A stretch of 43,965 bases of DNA from a virus: the IMG/VR virus record IMGVR_UViG_3300047494_000177, positions 1-43,965 of that record, one strand, 5' to 3'. Positions 34,968 to 41,416 of this stretch are shown in pieces. A program made the translations under genes and the position numbers. How positions within the stretch are numbered: the first letter of the stretch is position 1; every line of letters begins with the position of its first letter. The notes beneath the pieces are model-generated. The model was not told the origin of the DNA and ran no database searches. It saw nothing but the letters and a program-made list of their open reading frames with translations.

Positions 34968-35408
34968 ATGTCTTTGACTTGGAACGATAAGGTTGTCGAC
35001 AAGCTAATCGCTCAATTCGGTCGGCGCGTCGAGGCTGCCGGCATACACCTGAAGAATGCCGTCAAGGAAAACGTTTCGACGCCATCCCGAACAGTCTCAT
35101 TCGTAACCACAAAATCAGGTAAGAAGAGAAAAGTACTCGGACCGCGCGGCAGCAACCGGAGTCAGCCAGACGAATATTTCCACAAGGACAGCGGGTTTAC
35201 GCGGGCCCATATCGCATCCGATTACGACCCTGAAAAGCTGAAGTCCCGCGTGGGTTCACCCTACAAGGTGCTTCGATACCTCGAACTAGGCACATCGAAA
35301 ATGGCACCGCGCAAGGGCCTTCGCGCGACGCTTGACGAAGAGAAACAGAACATTCTCGAAATCATCCGCACGGGCAACACGGTCCAGCCTTCCGCAGCGG
35401 CTGAATAA
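34968..35408 (+). CDS. HK97 gp10-like tail completion protein
   Basis: The product has 146 residues. The motif YLELGTSKMAPRKGLRATL is the hallmark of the gp10-like family ('Y-x-E-x-G-T-x-x-M-x-x-x-P-x-L-R'). The N-terminal half is helical and basic. It works with the connector and terminator in joining head and tail. The position between connector and terminator genes agrees. Confidence 0.8.
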   Translation: MSLTWNDKVVDKLIAQFGRRVEAAGIHLKNAVKENVSTPSRTVSFVTTKSGKKRKVLGPRGSNRSQPDEYFHKDSGFTRAHIASDYDPEKLKSRVGSPYKVLRYLELGTSKMAPRKGLRATLDEEKQNILEIIRTGNTVQPSAAAE

Positions 35409-35411
35409 TCA

Positions 35412-35828
35412 ATGAATCTTTTGAGTCCATTTATCAAGGCACTTGTGCCAGCGATGAACACCGCAGCGTCGACAGTGTTCACAGGTGGAATCCATCAGGA
35501 CAAACCGCCGGCGGGGACCCTGCCTGCGACACCCTATCTCGTATTTAGCGTGATCAGCACTCCTCGCGAGCTGAAATACGGCGGTGTTCAGCGCGCGACT
35601 GCCAGGGTCCAGTTTTCTGGCTACGGCAACGTCTATGCAAACGTCGACGCGGCGATGACGCAGCTGACGACTGCACTCGAAGACACCGTTTTTCAGATGA
35701 CCACAGGCCACAACGTCAACGCTCAGCAGATCGCTGAAGTTGTCCCACGCAAAGAAGAAGTGACGGACGCCAACGGAAACGACGTTTGGCAATTCACCGT
35801 TGACTACCTTTACACACTCGCTCCATGA
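35412..35828 (+). CDS. Tail terminator-like protein
   Basis: The product has 138 residues. The alpha/beta pattern (LLSPFIKALVPAMNTAAS, PATPYLVFSVISTPRELKYG, VDAAMTQLTTALEDTV) fits the small tail terminator/minor tail proteins that end tube growth. The start is 3 nt after the previous stop and the end overlaps the next ATG by ATGA. Assignment rests mostly on place and fold pattern. Confidence 0.65.
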   Translation: MNLLSPFIKALVPAMNTAASTVFTGGIHQDKPPAGTLPATPYLVFSVISTPRELKYGGVQRATARVQFSGYGNVYANVDAAMTQLTTALEDTVFQMTTGHNVNAQQIAEVVPRKEEVTDANGNDVWQFTVDYLYTLAP

Positions 35829-36040
35829 CTGGAGCAGAAGTCGAGCACATCATGTTCCACGTTCGAGCACGCAGCACAAATGGCCAGGTGCATCATCTCA
35901 CAGTAAGCGCTGGTGCAAGTTCACAGGCCGAAGCAGAGAAAGCTGTCACTGGTCTCGGCTATGAAGTCTTGCAGCCAGATCCAGTATCAATTTCAACTGA
36001 TTCGTCCGTGACGCCTGTGCCCGAGGGAGAAGACAAATGA
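35825..36040 (+). CDS. Unknown 71-residue protein, ATGA-coupled on both sides
   Basis: Sequence MTGAEVEHIMFHVRARSTNG, then QVHHLTVSAGASSQAEAEKA. A strand-strand-helix pattern ending in an acidic tail. It overlaps both neighbours by 4 nt, so it is certainly translated with them if they are. No family is recognised. Confidence 0.6.
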   Translation: MTGAEVEHIMFHVRARSTNGQVHHLTVSAGASSQAEAEKAVTGLGYEVLQPDPVSISTDSSVTPVPEGEDK

Positions 36041-36390
36041 TTGTTCCGGGTTCCATATACACAACGCCGGTCGACCATCCATTCAGCTGGTACGCTATCG
36101 TGAAAGAGCGAGACACCGGTAAGCAGTGGACTTACTGGTTCAATGGCGGTTCGCCGACTCGCGAAAGCGTGGCCCTACATATAGCCACTTACTATCGCAA
36201 CGTCGATGTGATCACCATTGACCGCTGCATGAAAATGCCAGAACGCATGCTCCAACCCGTTCCCGCCTCGCACTTTCAGCTGGGTATATTCAAGGCAGTA
36301 GAAGCCGCACTCGGATCAAAAATCCCCTTGCTTAGTCGCAAAACCATCAACCGATCAACTATTCCCCGGGCAACAATTGCTCGTCGCTGA
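36037..36390 (+). CDS. Unknown 117-residue protein
   Basis: It starts MIVPGSIYTTPVDHPFSWYA. A small alpha/beta domain (WTYWFNGGSPTRESVALHIA) is followed by a Ser/Thr/Arg-rich end (RKTINRSTIPRATIARR). It lies between terminator and tail tube genes. No function can be named. Confidence 0.55.
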   Translation: MIVPGSIYTTPVDHPFSWYAIVKERDTGKQWTYWFNGGSPTRESVALHIATYYRNVDVITIDRCMKMPERMLQPVPASHFQLGIFKAVEAALGSKIPLLSRKTINRSTIPRATIARR

Positions 36391-36404
36391 ATACTCACCC
36401 CCTC

Positions 36405-36417
36405 ACTCCTCAGGAGT
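36405..36417 (+). promoter_or_regulatory. Hairpin holding the ribosome binding site of the tail tube gene
   Basis: ACTCC (36405-36409) pairs with GGAGT (36413-36417) across TCA. The 3' strand contains the AGGAG ribosome binding site of the gene at 36423. A 5-bp hairpin over the site could lower or tune translation. The effect is inferred; stability is modest. Confidence 0.35.
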
Positions 36418-36422
36418 TTCTC

Positions 36423-36977
36423 ATGTCAAGTTCGATGATTCCCCGCAATGGCGCGGTTGCAGTAGGCTCGCTCGCCATGGATTTCAACACGTTTGAAATC
36501 GAGGTTAAGCAAACCGTCGAGACGGTAACCCCGTACGGCACCAATCAGAACACGAAAAATGCGGCATCGGCTACTCCCGATATCAGCATCAATGTAGGCG
36601 CGTTCGCCTTGGCGCACGGTACTAATACGCCCCTTGCAATGCCTCTGCTCGGAGGTACCAGCGCTTCGGTTGCCACAAACACCAGCATCCTGACCGGCAT
36701 CGGCACCGGCGCAACGTCCACCTTCACGCTCGACACCGGTTGCACCGAATCCGGAAACGTGATCTGCGAATCGATGAAGATGAGCCATGGGCGAATGAAA
36801 GGTGCTATTCCCGTTGCTCTGTCGCTTCGAAATCAGGCAGACTTCACCGAAGTGTGGGCCACGTCAGCGGTAGATAGCCGAATCGCTTACCAAATGAACA
36901 GCCCGCAGGCCGCAGACGCGATGGTCCGCAAGTCGCGTCGTCGGCACCTGTTCTGGGGCGAACGCGCCGCGGTCTGA
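36423..36977 (+). CDS. Major tail tube protein
   Basis: The product has 184 residues. It is beta-rich (FNTFEIEVKQTVETVTPYGT, ISINVGAFALAHGTNTPLAM) with a size typical of tail tube subunits. Position just before the frameshifted chaperone pair is diagnostic. The end is basic and Arg-rich. It polymerises into the tail tube. A strong hairpin follows the stop. Confidence 0.7.
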   Translation: MSSSMIPRNGAVAVGSLAMDFNTFEIEVKQTVETVTPYGTNQNTKNAASATPDISINVGAFALAHGTNTPLAMPLLGGTSASVATNTSILTGIGTGATSTFTLDTGCTESGNVICESMKMSHGRMKGAIPVALSLRNQADFTEVWATSAVDSRIAYQMNSPQAADAMVRKSRRRHLFWGERAAV

Positions 36978-36991
36978 CACCGACAAATCGT

Positions 36992-37020
36992 CCCGGGGCG
37001 CGTTAAATGCGCGCCCCGGG
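36992..37020 (+). terminator. Strong 11-bp hairpin after the tail tube gene
   Basis: CCCGGGGCGCG (36992-37002) pairs perfectly with CGCGCCCCGGG (37010-37020) across a 7-nt loop. The following bases (GAATTGTTT) hold no solid T tract. It may be a partial terminator or an RNA stability element that raises the level of the tail tube mRNA over the chaperone. Confidence 0.55.
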
Positions 37021-37060
37021 GAATTGTTTATCAAGGGGATCATTTCTTTGAGGAAGTTAC

Positions 37061-37516
37061 ATGTCCGAAGTAGATGCATCGCATTCGCCAATCATAACGC
37101 GAGACGGCTTGGCGTTTGCCAAATTCAGTCCCAGGGACCGCGCTGCGGTTCTCAAAGATCTTCGCAAGCAACGCCGTGATCTGAAAATCGCCAACCTGAA
37201 TGCCGCGGCGGTTAAGTCCGAACAGATTTACGCCGAGCTGGAGGCGTTTGACGACGAACCGAAATACGGCTCCGCCGAGTTCGTCGCACACATCAACAGC
37301 GACGAGGGCAGAGCTGAGGCGCTCGAGCGTTCGTATTTGAAGGCAAACCCCGGGGGGAACGTTGCCGCACTGGATAGCTTGAACATGACCGACGGCGAAT
37401 CACTTGCGCTGGTTGCAGAAATATGCAACCTCACAATGAAGTCTCCGGATCTGAATGAAAGCGAGGGTATTCAAAACCCTACGGAGGCGGCTCCCCTTCG
37501 GGGATACGGGACATAG
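37061..37516 (+). CDS. Tail assembly chaperone, short (G-like) product
   Basis: The product has 151 residues; AGGAAG precedes the ATG. It is acidic and helical (DRAAVLKDLRKQRRDLKIAN, LSNMTDGESLAL-like end) as in lambda G-type chaperones that coat the tape measure. Its 3' part contains the A AAC CCT slippery heptamer at 37474-37480, from which a longer product is predicted. It follows the tail tube as expected. Confidence 0.75.
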   Translation: MSEVDASHSPIITRDGLAFAKFSPRDRAAVLKDLRKQRRDLKIANLNAAAVKSEQIYAELEAFDDEPKYGSAEFVAHINSDEGRAEALERSYLKANPGGNVAALDSLNMTDGESLALVAEICNLTMKSPDLNESEGIQNPTEAAPLRGYGT

Positions 37517-37728
37517 AGGATGATCCGTATTCGCTGATCGAGGCGGGCAAGATCCACCGCTGGTTTCCGTGGCTGGGCGATCCTTGGGAGATGCCGCTGG
37601 ACATGTTTGACGAGTGTCGAATCGATGTGGGCGAACTAGAAGCCTGGCAGCGAGGCGATAGCGCCAGCGGTATGGACAAAGTGATACGTGATCAGCAGCG
37701 TTACATGAGAAAGATGAATCGCAGGTAA
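37061..37728 (+). CDS. Tail assembly chaperone, -1 frameshift (GT-like) product
   Basis: A -1 shift at A AAC CCT (37474-37480) continues in a coherent frame: KPYGGGSPSGIRDIEDDPYS, LIEAGKIHRWFPWLGDPWEM, and ends in KMNRR at a TAA (37726-37728). The total is about 222 residues. The heptamer fits X XXY YYZ exactly in the zero frame, and the second frame has no start of its own. In lambda and many siphophages the G/GT ratio set by such a shift is needed for tail assembly. The segment after the shift has the acidic and aromatic composition of T-domains. Confidence 0.75.
37474..37480 (+). promoter_or_regulatory. -1 ribosomal slippery heptamer A AAC CCT
   Basis: In the zero frame the codons are CAA AAC CCT, so A AAC CCT has the canonical X XXY YYZ form. 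After a -1 slip the P- and A-site codons become AAA and CCC. CCT-CCC re-pairing is easy; AAC-AAA costs a third-base mismatch. The frames before and after both look like real protein. A stimulatory structure downstream was not searched for. Confidence 0.7.
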
Positions 37729-37758
37729 GCCGCGTCAGCAACGGCGCGGCTATTTTTT
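37728..37758 (+). terminator. Rho-independent terminator abutting the next start codon
   Basis: AGCCGCG (37728-37734) pairs with CGCGGCT (37745-37751) across a 10-nt loop, followed by A and six Ts. The T run ends at 37758 and ATG begins at 37759. This is the best terminator in the window. It marks the end of the head-tail operon and the left border of the accessory region. Confidence 0.8.
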
Positions 37759-38661
37759 ATGGGCTTTAAAGCAACCATCACCGAAGTCGTCAACCAAGGA
37801 TTCTACGTCGCCACCCGCACCAGCCAGCAATACCGGCGCGTCTGGCTCGTCGAAGGACTTCCTCCCAACTGGGGATATATATCGCTACAGGGCGCGACCG
37901 ATCCCGCGTCAGGGATAACGATCCCAACGATCGGCGATTTGCTGACGGGAGTACCAAATACCAATTTGATCTTCCCGATTACATGTAGCAACGTTCGGGG
38001 CGAGCCATTCCCTCGCGATTCCAAAACGTCCGCACACGCAATCGTTGATTTCACTACACCAGACGGCGGCGGCGACCCAAACATCACCGTCATCGAGATA
38101 GGAGACAGCAACGGCAACACAACGATGCAGTACAACGCCCAGACCGGGCAAGTGCTGTCTGTCAGCTACCAAGCCGATGCCGGTGCGAGCGGCATTCTGC
38201 CACCACTACAGAATGACGTAGTGGCAATTCCGGTTCTGAGTCCGAACACCATCCTGCGGTTTACGAAAACGTTCACTTCATGCCCGCTTGCGCTGAGCAT
38301 TCAGTATCGAAGAAAACTGAATGCGACCACATGGCAAGGCTGCCCGCCGTCAACAGTGCTTTGCCGCGGGTTCAGTGCAATTTCAACGCTCGGTGGCGCT
38401 GCGTTTCGCGGAACGCTGGCGTTCGAGATCGCGCCGCCGGTTCCAACCGGTTCTCCGGCAGCAAAATATGGATTTGGCCCGTGGACGCGGGTTGAGTTTT
38501 TCAGAGATCACATCAGCGGTCAGATTCCGCCTGATATTTTGGCGAAATATGTTGCCGGGACATTCCCGGGCCCATTTGACGGGAGCACAGGAATTCTTGT
38601 GGCCAATCCGTACGCGACGGCTGAATTCAATGCACTGGGTCTGCCAACGGTTGCGTCGTAG
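37759..38661 (+). CDS. Large virion-like protein of unknown family
   Basis: The product has 300 residues. It is beta-rich (FKATITEVVNQGFYVATRTS, YRRVWLVEGLPPNWGYISLQ, NGNTTMQYNAQTGQVLSVSY) with a helical end. It could be a distal tail or surface protein. The ATG lies immediately after a terminator's T run, with no ribosome binding site between, so expression should need read-through or another start. The gene ends 35 nt into the reverse-strand gene that follows (convergent). Confidence 0.55.
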   Translation: MGFKATITEVVNQGFYVATRTSQQYRRVWLVEGLPPNWGYISLQGATDPASGITIPTIGDLLTGVPNTNLIFPITCSNVRGEPFPRDSKTSAHAIVDFTTPDGGGDPNITVIEIGDSNGNTTMQYNAQTGQVLSVSYQADAGASGILPPLQNDVVAIPVLSPNTILRFTKTFTSCPLALSIQYRRKLNATTWQGCPPSTVLCRGFSAISTLGGAAFRGTLAFEIAPPVPTGSPAAKYGFGPWTRVEFFRDHISGQIPPDILAKYVAGTFPGPFDGSTGILVANPYATAEFNALGLPTVAS

Positions 38662-39127
38662 GGGATTCAGCGGACGACGGCGGCAATCCTGGGGTAGTTC
38701 GAACATAAGGCTCCAGCTTCAGCTGTGCCGACACCTGTTGAACCGCCTGCACAAACCGGCCATCAACTTCGATGTATCGATCATGCTGCGATTTCTGTTC
38801 CTCTGAAAGCTGTGCGACATCGACTTCCATGTTGCGATAATGGCCGCGAAGCATCGCCCGCCGATGCTGATGCACCTTCAAGTGGTTGTACTGCGATGCC
38901 TCTGCATCGGTTAGAAGTTTGATCCCCTTCTTATGCGTAACGACGGTGATGTTCCTGCCGGCGTTCCGCAGGTCGCGGGATAACCGCTGCTGTACTGCCA
39001 TCAGCTTCAACGCGTAAGACTCTGTGTTTCGACGAACGCCAACGATCTTCTCGATTTGATTTACCGGGATCAGATCGCCTTTGTTCAGTTTGTCGAGGTC
39101 GAATGGATAACGATTTGCTTCACTCAT
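38627..39127 (-). CDS. Reverse-strand accessory protein A (repeat-array leader)
   Basis: The product has 166 residues; ATG 39125-39127 has AGGAGA upstream, and a longer frame runs back into the repeat array and is rejected. The protein begins SEANRYPFDLDKLNKGDLIP and has long helices (NTESYALKLMAVQQRLSRDL) with a beta strand ITVVTHKKGIKLLTD and a Pro/Ser-rich end. Similar phage proteins of unknown function come to mind, but no domain can be named. Its leader has the same layout as that of gene B. Confidence 0.6.
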   Translation of the reverse strand: MSEANRYPFDLDKLNKGDLIPVNQIEKIVGVRRNTESYALKLMAVQQRLSRDLRNAGRNITVVTHKKGIKLLTDAEASQYNHLKVHQHRRAMLRGHYRNMEVDVAQLSEEQKSQHDRYIEVDGRFVQAVQQVSAQLKLEPYVRTTPGLPPSSAESPTTQPLADPVH

Positions 39128-39145
39128 AACTGTCTCCTGATAACT

Positions 39146-39159
39146 GTCCCCTAAGGGAC
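39146..39159 (-). promoter_or_regulatory. Leader hairpin of gene A
   Basis: On the reverse strand GTCCC pairs with GGGAC over a TTAG loop (5 bp, 4 nt). The element directly follows CCAAGG (39160-39165) and precedes the ribosome binding site. The leader of gene B has a hairpin of the same size at the same distance but with different stem bases, so the pairing rather than the sequence is kept. Confidence 0.65.
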
Positions 39160-39168
39160 CCTTGGATT

Positions 39169-39221
39169 GCCATTCCGTGCAACGCCCCGCCGCGCCAAGC
39201 CGCGCCTGGCCGTGCCTTGCC
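39169..39221 (-). repeat. Phased pentanucleotide repeat array, 11 units (leader of gene A)
   Basis: On the + strand, GCC cores start at 39169, 39184, 39189, 39194, 39199, 39204, 39209, 39214 and 39219, with TCC and GCA filling 39174 and 39179: 11 units in exact 5-nt phase. The two bases between cores vary freely. In gene sense this reads GGC every 5 nt. The array ends 3 nt from CCAAGG. A period of 5 is not compatible with coding. Confidence 0.8.
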
Positions 39222-39234
39222 CGACATTGAATCA

Positions 39235-39798
39235 TCACACAATCTCAAACCGCCCAAACTTGGGCGTGTAATTTCCGAGCCCGATGATGCGGCCGGCGGT
39301 GGTCACCGCATCGATAACGTTTGACTCGTTGAGCAAATCAGGCAGGTAGTCGATGGTGAATTTCAGTGACCATGACCGGAAGATCGGACGTGTTCGGATG
39401 ACCGTCGATGTCCCGATCTTAACTCCGCGACGGTCAACGAAACGCTTGTCTTTCCAGAGATCTTCAACGGTTTTTGGTCCGTCATATTCAATGATCCACA
39501 ACCCGTCAGAAATGACGCCAGCCTTGAACGGCTCGCCAAGCTTTTGTTTCTTTCCGGCCTCCACCAGCATTGATTCCAAATTCCCACCAGGAATCACCGG
39601 ACGAATCTTCTCGTCCAGATATAGGCCGCCGAAGAACTCGATTTTTCCCAAAGCTTCGTAATCGTCGTCGGTCTTTTTTCGCTTGCCGCTTATCGCCTTC
39701 ATATCTCTGGCGTACTTGTTGAGCGGATCAGCAAGCTGACCGTTGTGAACGAGAAGAGGGGATACGCCGCGAATGTGAAACTTCAGATTCTTGTACAT
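39235..39798 (-). CDS. Reverse-strand accessory protein B, possible RAMP-like fold
   Basis: The product has 187 residues; ATG 39796-39798 has TAGGAG upstream. It begins YKNLKFHIRGVSPLLVHNGQ. PVIPGGNLESMLVEAGKKQK and the end AGRIIGLGNYTPKFGRFEIV are well known to me as features of a widespread phage protein family of unknown function. The first strand, the PG(G)xL helix and the Gly-rich end resemble RAMP (Cas5/Cas7-type) domains; this is only a fold guess. It is the gene behind the longest leader in the window (array, hairpin, structured RNA). Confidence 0.65.
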   Translation of the reverse strand: MYKNLKFHIRGVSPLLVHNGQLADPLNKYARDMKAISGKRKKTDDDYEALGKIEFFGGLYLDEKIRPVIPGGNLESMLVEAGKKQKLGEPFKAGVISDGLWIIEYDGPKTVEDLWKDKRFVDRRGVKIGTSTVIRTRPIFRSWSLKFTIDYLPDLLNESNVIDAVTTAGRIIGLGNYTPKFGRFEIV

Positions 39799-39822
39799 GA
39801 TCGAAACTCCTAAAAATGTTCT

Positions 39823-39836
39823 GCGTCCGAAGACGC
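39823..39836 (-). promoter_or_regulatory. Leader hairpin of gene B with a UUCG tetraloop
   Basis: On the reverse strand GCGTC pairs with GACGC over TTCG, giving the very stable C(UUCG)G cap. It directly follows CCAAGG (39837-39842). The + strand would have a CGAA loop, so the hairpin argues for function in reverse-strand RNA, in the sense of gene B. Confidence 0.7.
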
Positions 39837-39845
39837 CCTTGGTTG

Positions 39846-39908
39846 GCCTTGCCTCGCCCGGCCTAGCCCAGCCATGTCGCGCCGAGCCCTGCTATGCCAG
39901 GCCGCGCT
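39846..39908 (-). repeat. Phased pentanucleotide repeat array, 13 units (leader of gene B)
   Basis: On the + strand, GCC or one-base variants start every 5 nt from 39846 to 39906 (GTC at 39876, GCT at 39891 and 39906, GCC at the other ten). As in gene A, the array begins exactly 3 nt from CCAAGG, which itself abuts the hairpin. Spacer bases differ between the two arrays, so this is not a recent duplication of one DNA segment. Confidence 0.85.
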
Positions 39909-39933
39909 GGGACACGCATTGCGAGTATTAAAA

Positions 39934-40043
39934 GTCCCCGCGTGCAGGTTGTTACCCGTCGATGAGGACGCGCTGCACGGGGGACGAGGATCGTTGTGTC
40001 GTTGGGGTTCCGACGGGTAACAGCATTCCCATCGTCGAACCCC
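39934..40043. ncRNA. Candidate structured RNA: two hairpins with kissing loops
   Basis: Stem 1: 39934-39947 pairs with 39973-39985 (13 bp, one bulged G). Stem 3: 40004-40010 pairs with 40037-40043 (7 bp, extendable to 10 with a bulge). The first 14 nt of loop 1 (39948-39961) are complementary to the first 14 nt of loop 3 (40011-40024), 11 of them without a break (GTTACCCGTCG with CGACGGGTAAC). So the loops can kiss, or the strand can switch between folds. It fills the 305-nt gap before gene B. Which strand is transcribed is not settled; one G-T wobble favours +, neighbouring genes favour -. Confidence 0.65.
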
Positions 40044-40103
40044 CGGCTAAAACTTAACGTCTCTTGAATAAAAATTTCGTAGCTGCTGTAACCTGCGTTC
40101 CAG

Positions 40104-40517
40104 TCACGCCTTGGCGCTAACCGCCGCTTGCGCTCGCACCGCAAGCTCTCCCGCAGGGAACATCACGCGGTACATCGCCAGCAGCGATTCAGCCGACCAC
40201 CCGGTGCGGTCGGCGGCTTGCTCAATGTCCAACAGCGGGTATCCGCCTTCGCTGTACGCGATCCCGCAATAAGTCATCGCCGGCGGTTCGGGAACTGGCT
40301 CGGCACCCACGATCCTGAATTTGGCATCGGGAATCATCAGCGATGTTTCGGCTATGATGTTGGCGAAGAGCTTCCGATCGGCCATCCGGGGATGCTTAGC
40401 TCGGGCGCTGGCGATAATTTCTTCGCGCCGAACTCGGCTGTCGATGCCCATGTCGATCAGCCGCATGTGCAGACCCATGGTTGTGCTGGGCGTATCTTCG
40501 GTGATTGGTGCGTTCAT
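40104..40517 (-). CDS. Accessory protein of unknown function
   Basis: The product has 137 residues. CGAACGGAGAAC precedes the ATG, the same leader motif as the next reverse gene. It is helical at the start (LHMRLIDMGIDSRVRREEII) and ends with a helix-rich part (DIEQAADRTGWSAESLLAMY). No catalytic motif is seen. It is upstream of the structured RNA and gene B in the same transcription direction. Confidence 0.6.
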   Translation of the reverse strand: MNAPITEDTPSTTMGLHMRLIDMGIDSRVRREEIIASARAKHPRMADRKLFANIIAETSLMIPDAKFRIVGAEPVPEPPAMTYCGIAYSEGGYPLLDIEQAADRTGWSAESLLAMYRVMFPAGELAVRAQAAVSAKA

Positions 40518-40551
40518 TGGTGTTCTCCGTTCGATTGTCAGGGTCGACTAC

Positions 40552-40809
40552 TCATTCCGCGCTCGGCGATTTCCGTTTCGCCCGGACCGGCGCGATCAGC
40601 GGCTTGCGACCGACTTCAGCGGCGTTGATGTCGTAACAGCGCTGTAGTTCGGCGGCCGTGATCTTCCGGTGTGCGTATCGGAGGTAATCGCGGCCATCGG
40701 CTTCGGATAGCTTGTTGATGACCAGATACAGGGCTGCGCGGCGCAGCGGTATCCTGTGCTTCTTGGCGACCTGCGTGGCGGTAATCGTGAATTGTTTGAC
40801 GTCGTCCAT
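40552..40809 (-). CDS. Small helical DNA-binding-like protein
   Basis: The product has 85 residues. FTITATQVAKKHRIPLRRAA followed by LYLVINKLSE has the spacing of a helix-turn-helix or excisionase-like winged helix. The end is basic (PVRAKRKSPSAE). CGAACGGAGAAC lies before the ATG. It may regulate the reverse-strand cassette; family assignment is tentative. Confidence 0.6.
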   Translation of the reverse strand: MDDVKQFTITATQVAKKHRIPLRRAALYLVINKLSEADGRDYLRYAHRKITAAELQRCYDINAAEVGRKPLIAPVRAKRKSPSAE

Positions 40810-40839
40810 TGTGGTTCTCCGTTCGGTTTAATCGCGAAA

Positions 40840-40862
40840 GGGCCGGTCGGCATTCCCGGCCC
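40840..40862 (-). terminator. Hairpin between two reverse-strand genes, possible weak terminator
   Basis: GGGCCGG (40840-40846) pairs with CCGGCCC (40856-40862) around a 9-nt loop. On the reverse strand a short TTT follows. It could terminate part of the transcripts from the first gene or mark an RNA end. Confidence 0.4.
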
Positions 40863-40869
40863 GAATAAC

Positions 40870-41238
40870 TCATCCAGCGAAATCAGAGTTGAACCAGTCG
40901 CCGTCGTACACGTCGATGCGGCTGAACTTCACCGGTGCAGGCGCTGCGATGACTTCAGCCGCGAGTGCCTTGCCAACGATGTCGACAACCGAAGTGCAGA
41001 GGCATCGGTCGCAGAGCTGGACGTGTTGGCCGGCGATAACGTTGCCATCGGTCTCCAGATCGCAGTTGAAGCACTTGCCATCGTTCACGGCTGATTCGAC
41101 TTCGGCGCGAATCGCCGAAGCTTGGCGCTGTGCGGCGTCGAGCCGTTGCTGGTCTTCTGCGGTCCAGAAGGGGGCTTCCGGAAGGTGTGAGATCCGGCGG
41201 GGTTGAATGGACGGGCGGTCGTTCGTTACAGTGCACAT
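40870..41238 (-). CDS. Zinc-motif protein of unknown function
   Basis: The product has 122 residues from the ATG at 41236-41238; a GTG at 41289 would add 17 residues. CFNC and CDRC, about 30 residues apart, would form a zinc ribbon. A helix (QRLDAAQRQASAIRAEVESA) precedes it. The end is acidic (YDGDWFNSDFAG). It is the first gene of the reverse-strand cassette, divergent from the ribbon-helix-helix gene. Confidence 0.6.
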   Translation of the reverse strand: MCTVTNDRPSIQPRRISHLPEAPFWTAEDQQRLDAAQRQASAIRAEVESAVNDGKCFNCDLETDGNVIAGQHVQLCDRCLCTSVVDIVGKALAAEVIAAPAPVKFSRIDVYDGDWFNSDFAG

Positions 41239-41340
41239 ATCGGAATCCGTTTTGGCGGTTTCTGGTCGGTCGCCCGGTGTTATCAGCACGCGGGCGACAC
41301 TTGTTTCACCAGCACGTTGCTGGGTGATGCGAATAAGTGT

Positions 41341-41410
41341 ATCGCGAATAATCGCATCGTCAAGAGTAAATGTGCAAATTAATTGATCGCATTAAATCGC
41401 TTGCTATACT
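41341..41410 (+). promoter_or_regulatory. Promoter with paired direct repeats upstream of the ribbon-helix-helix gene
   Basis: TTGATC (41383-41388) and TATACT (41405-41410) are separated by 16 nt and lie only 6 nt before the ATG at 41417, so the transcript would be leaderless. ATCGC-N5-ATCGC occurs twice, at 41341-41355 and 41386-41400; the second copy overlaps the -35 and the spacer. A further ATCGT follows the first pair in phase. Tandem direct repeats spaced 10 bp apart suit the binding mode of ribbon-helix-helix dimers. Confidence 0.6.
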
Positions 41411-41416
41411 GGGGTG

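Noticed and set aside
39169-39908. CRISPR array
   Set aside because: The units are 5 nt long with no long repeat or unique spacer. No adaptation genes are near.
39863-40144. Reverse-strand open frame across the structured RNA and repeat array
   Set aside because: It starts inside the neighbouring gene in another frame and runs through the 5-nt array and the hairpins. The translation has no protein-like pattern and no good ribosome binding site.
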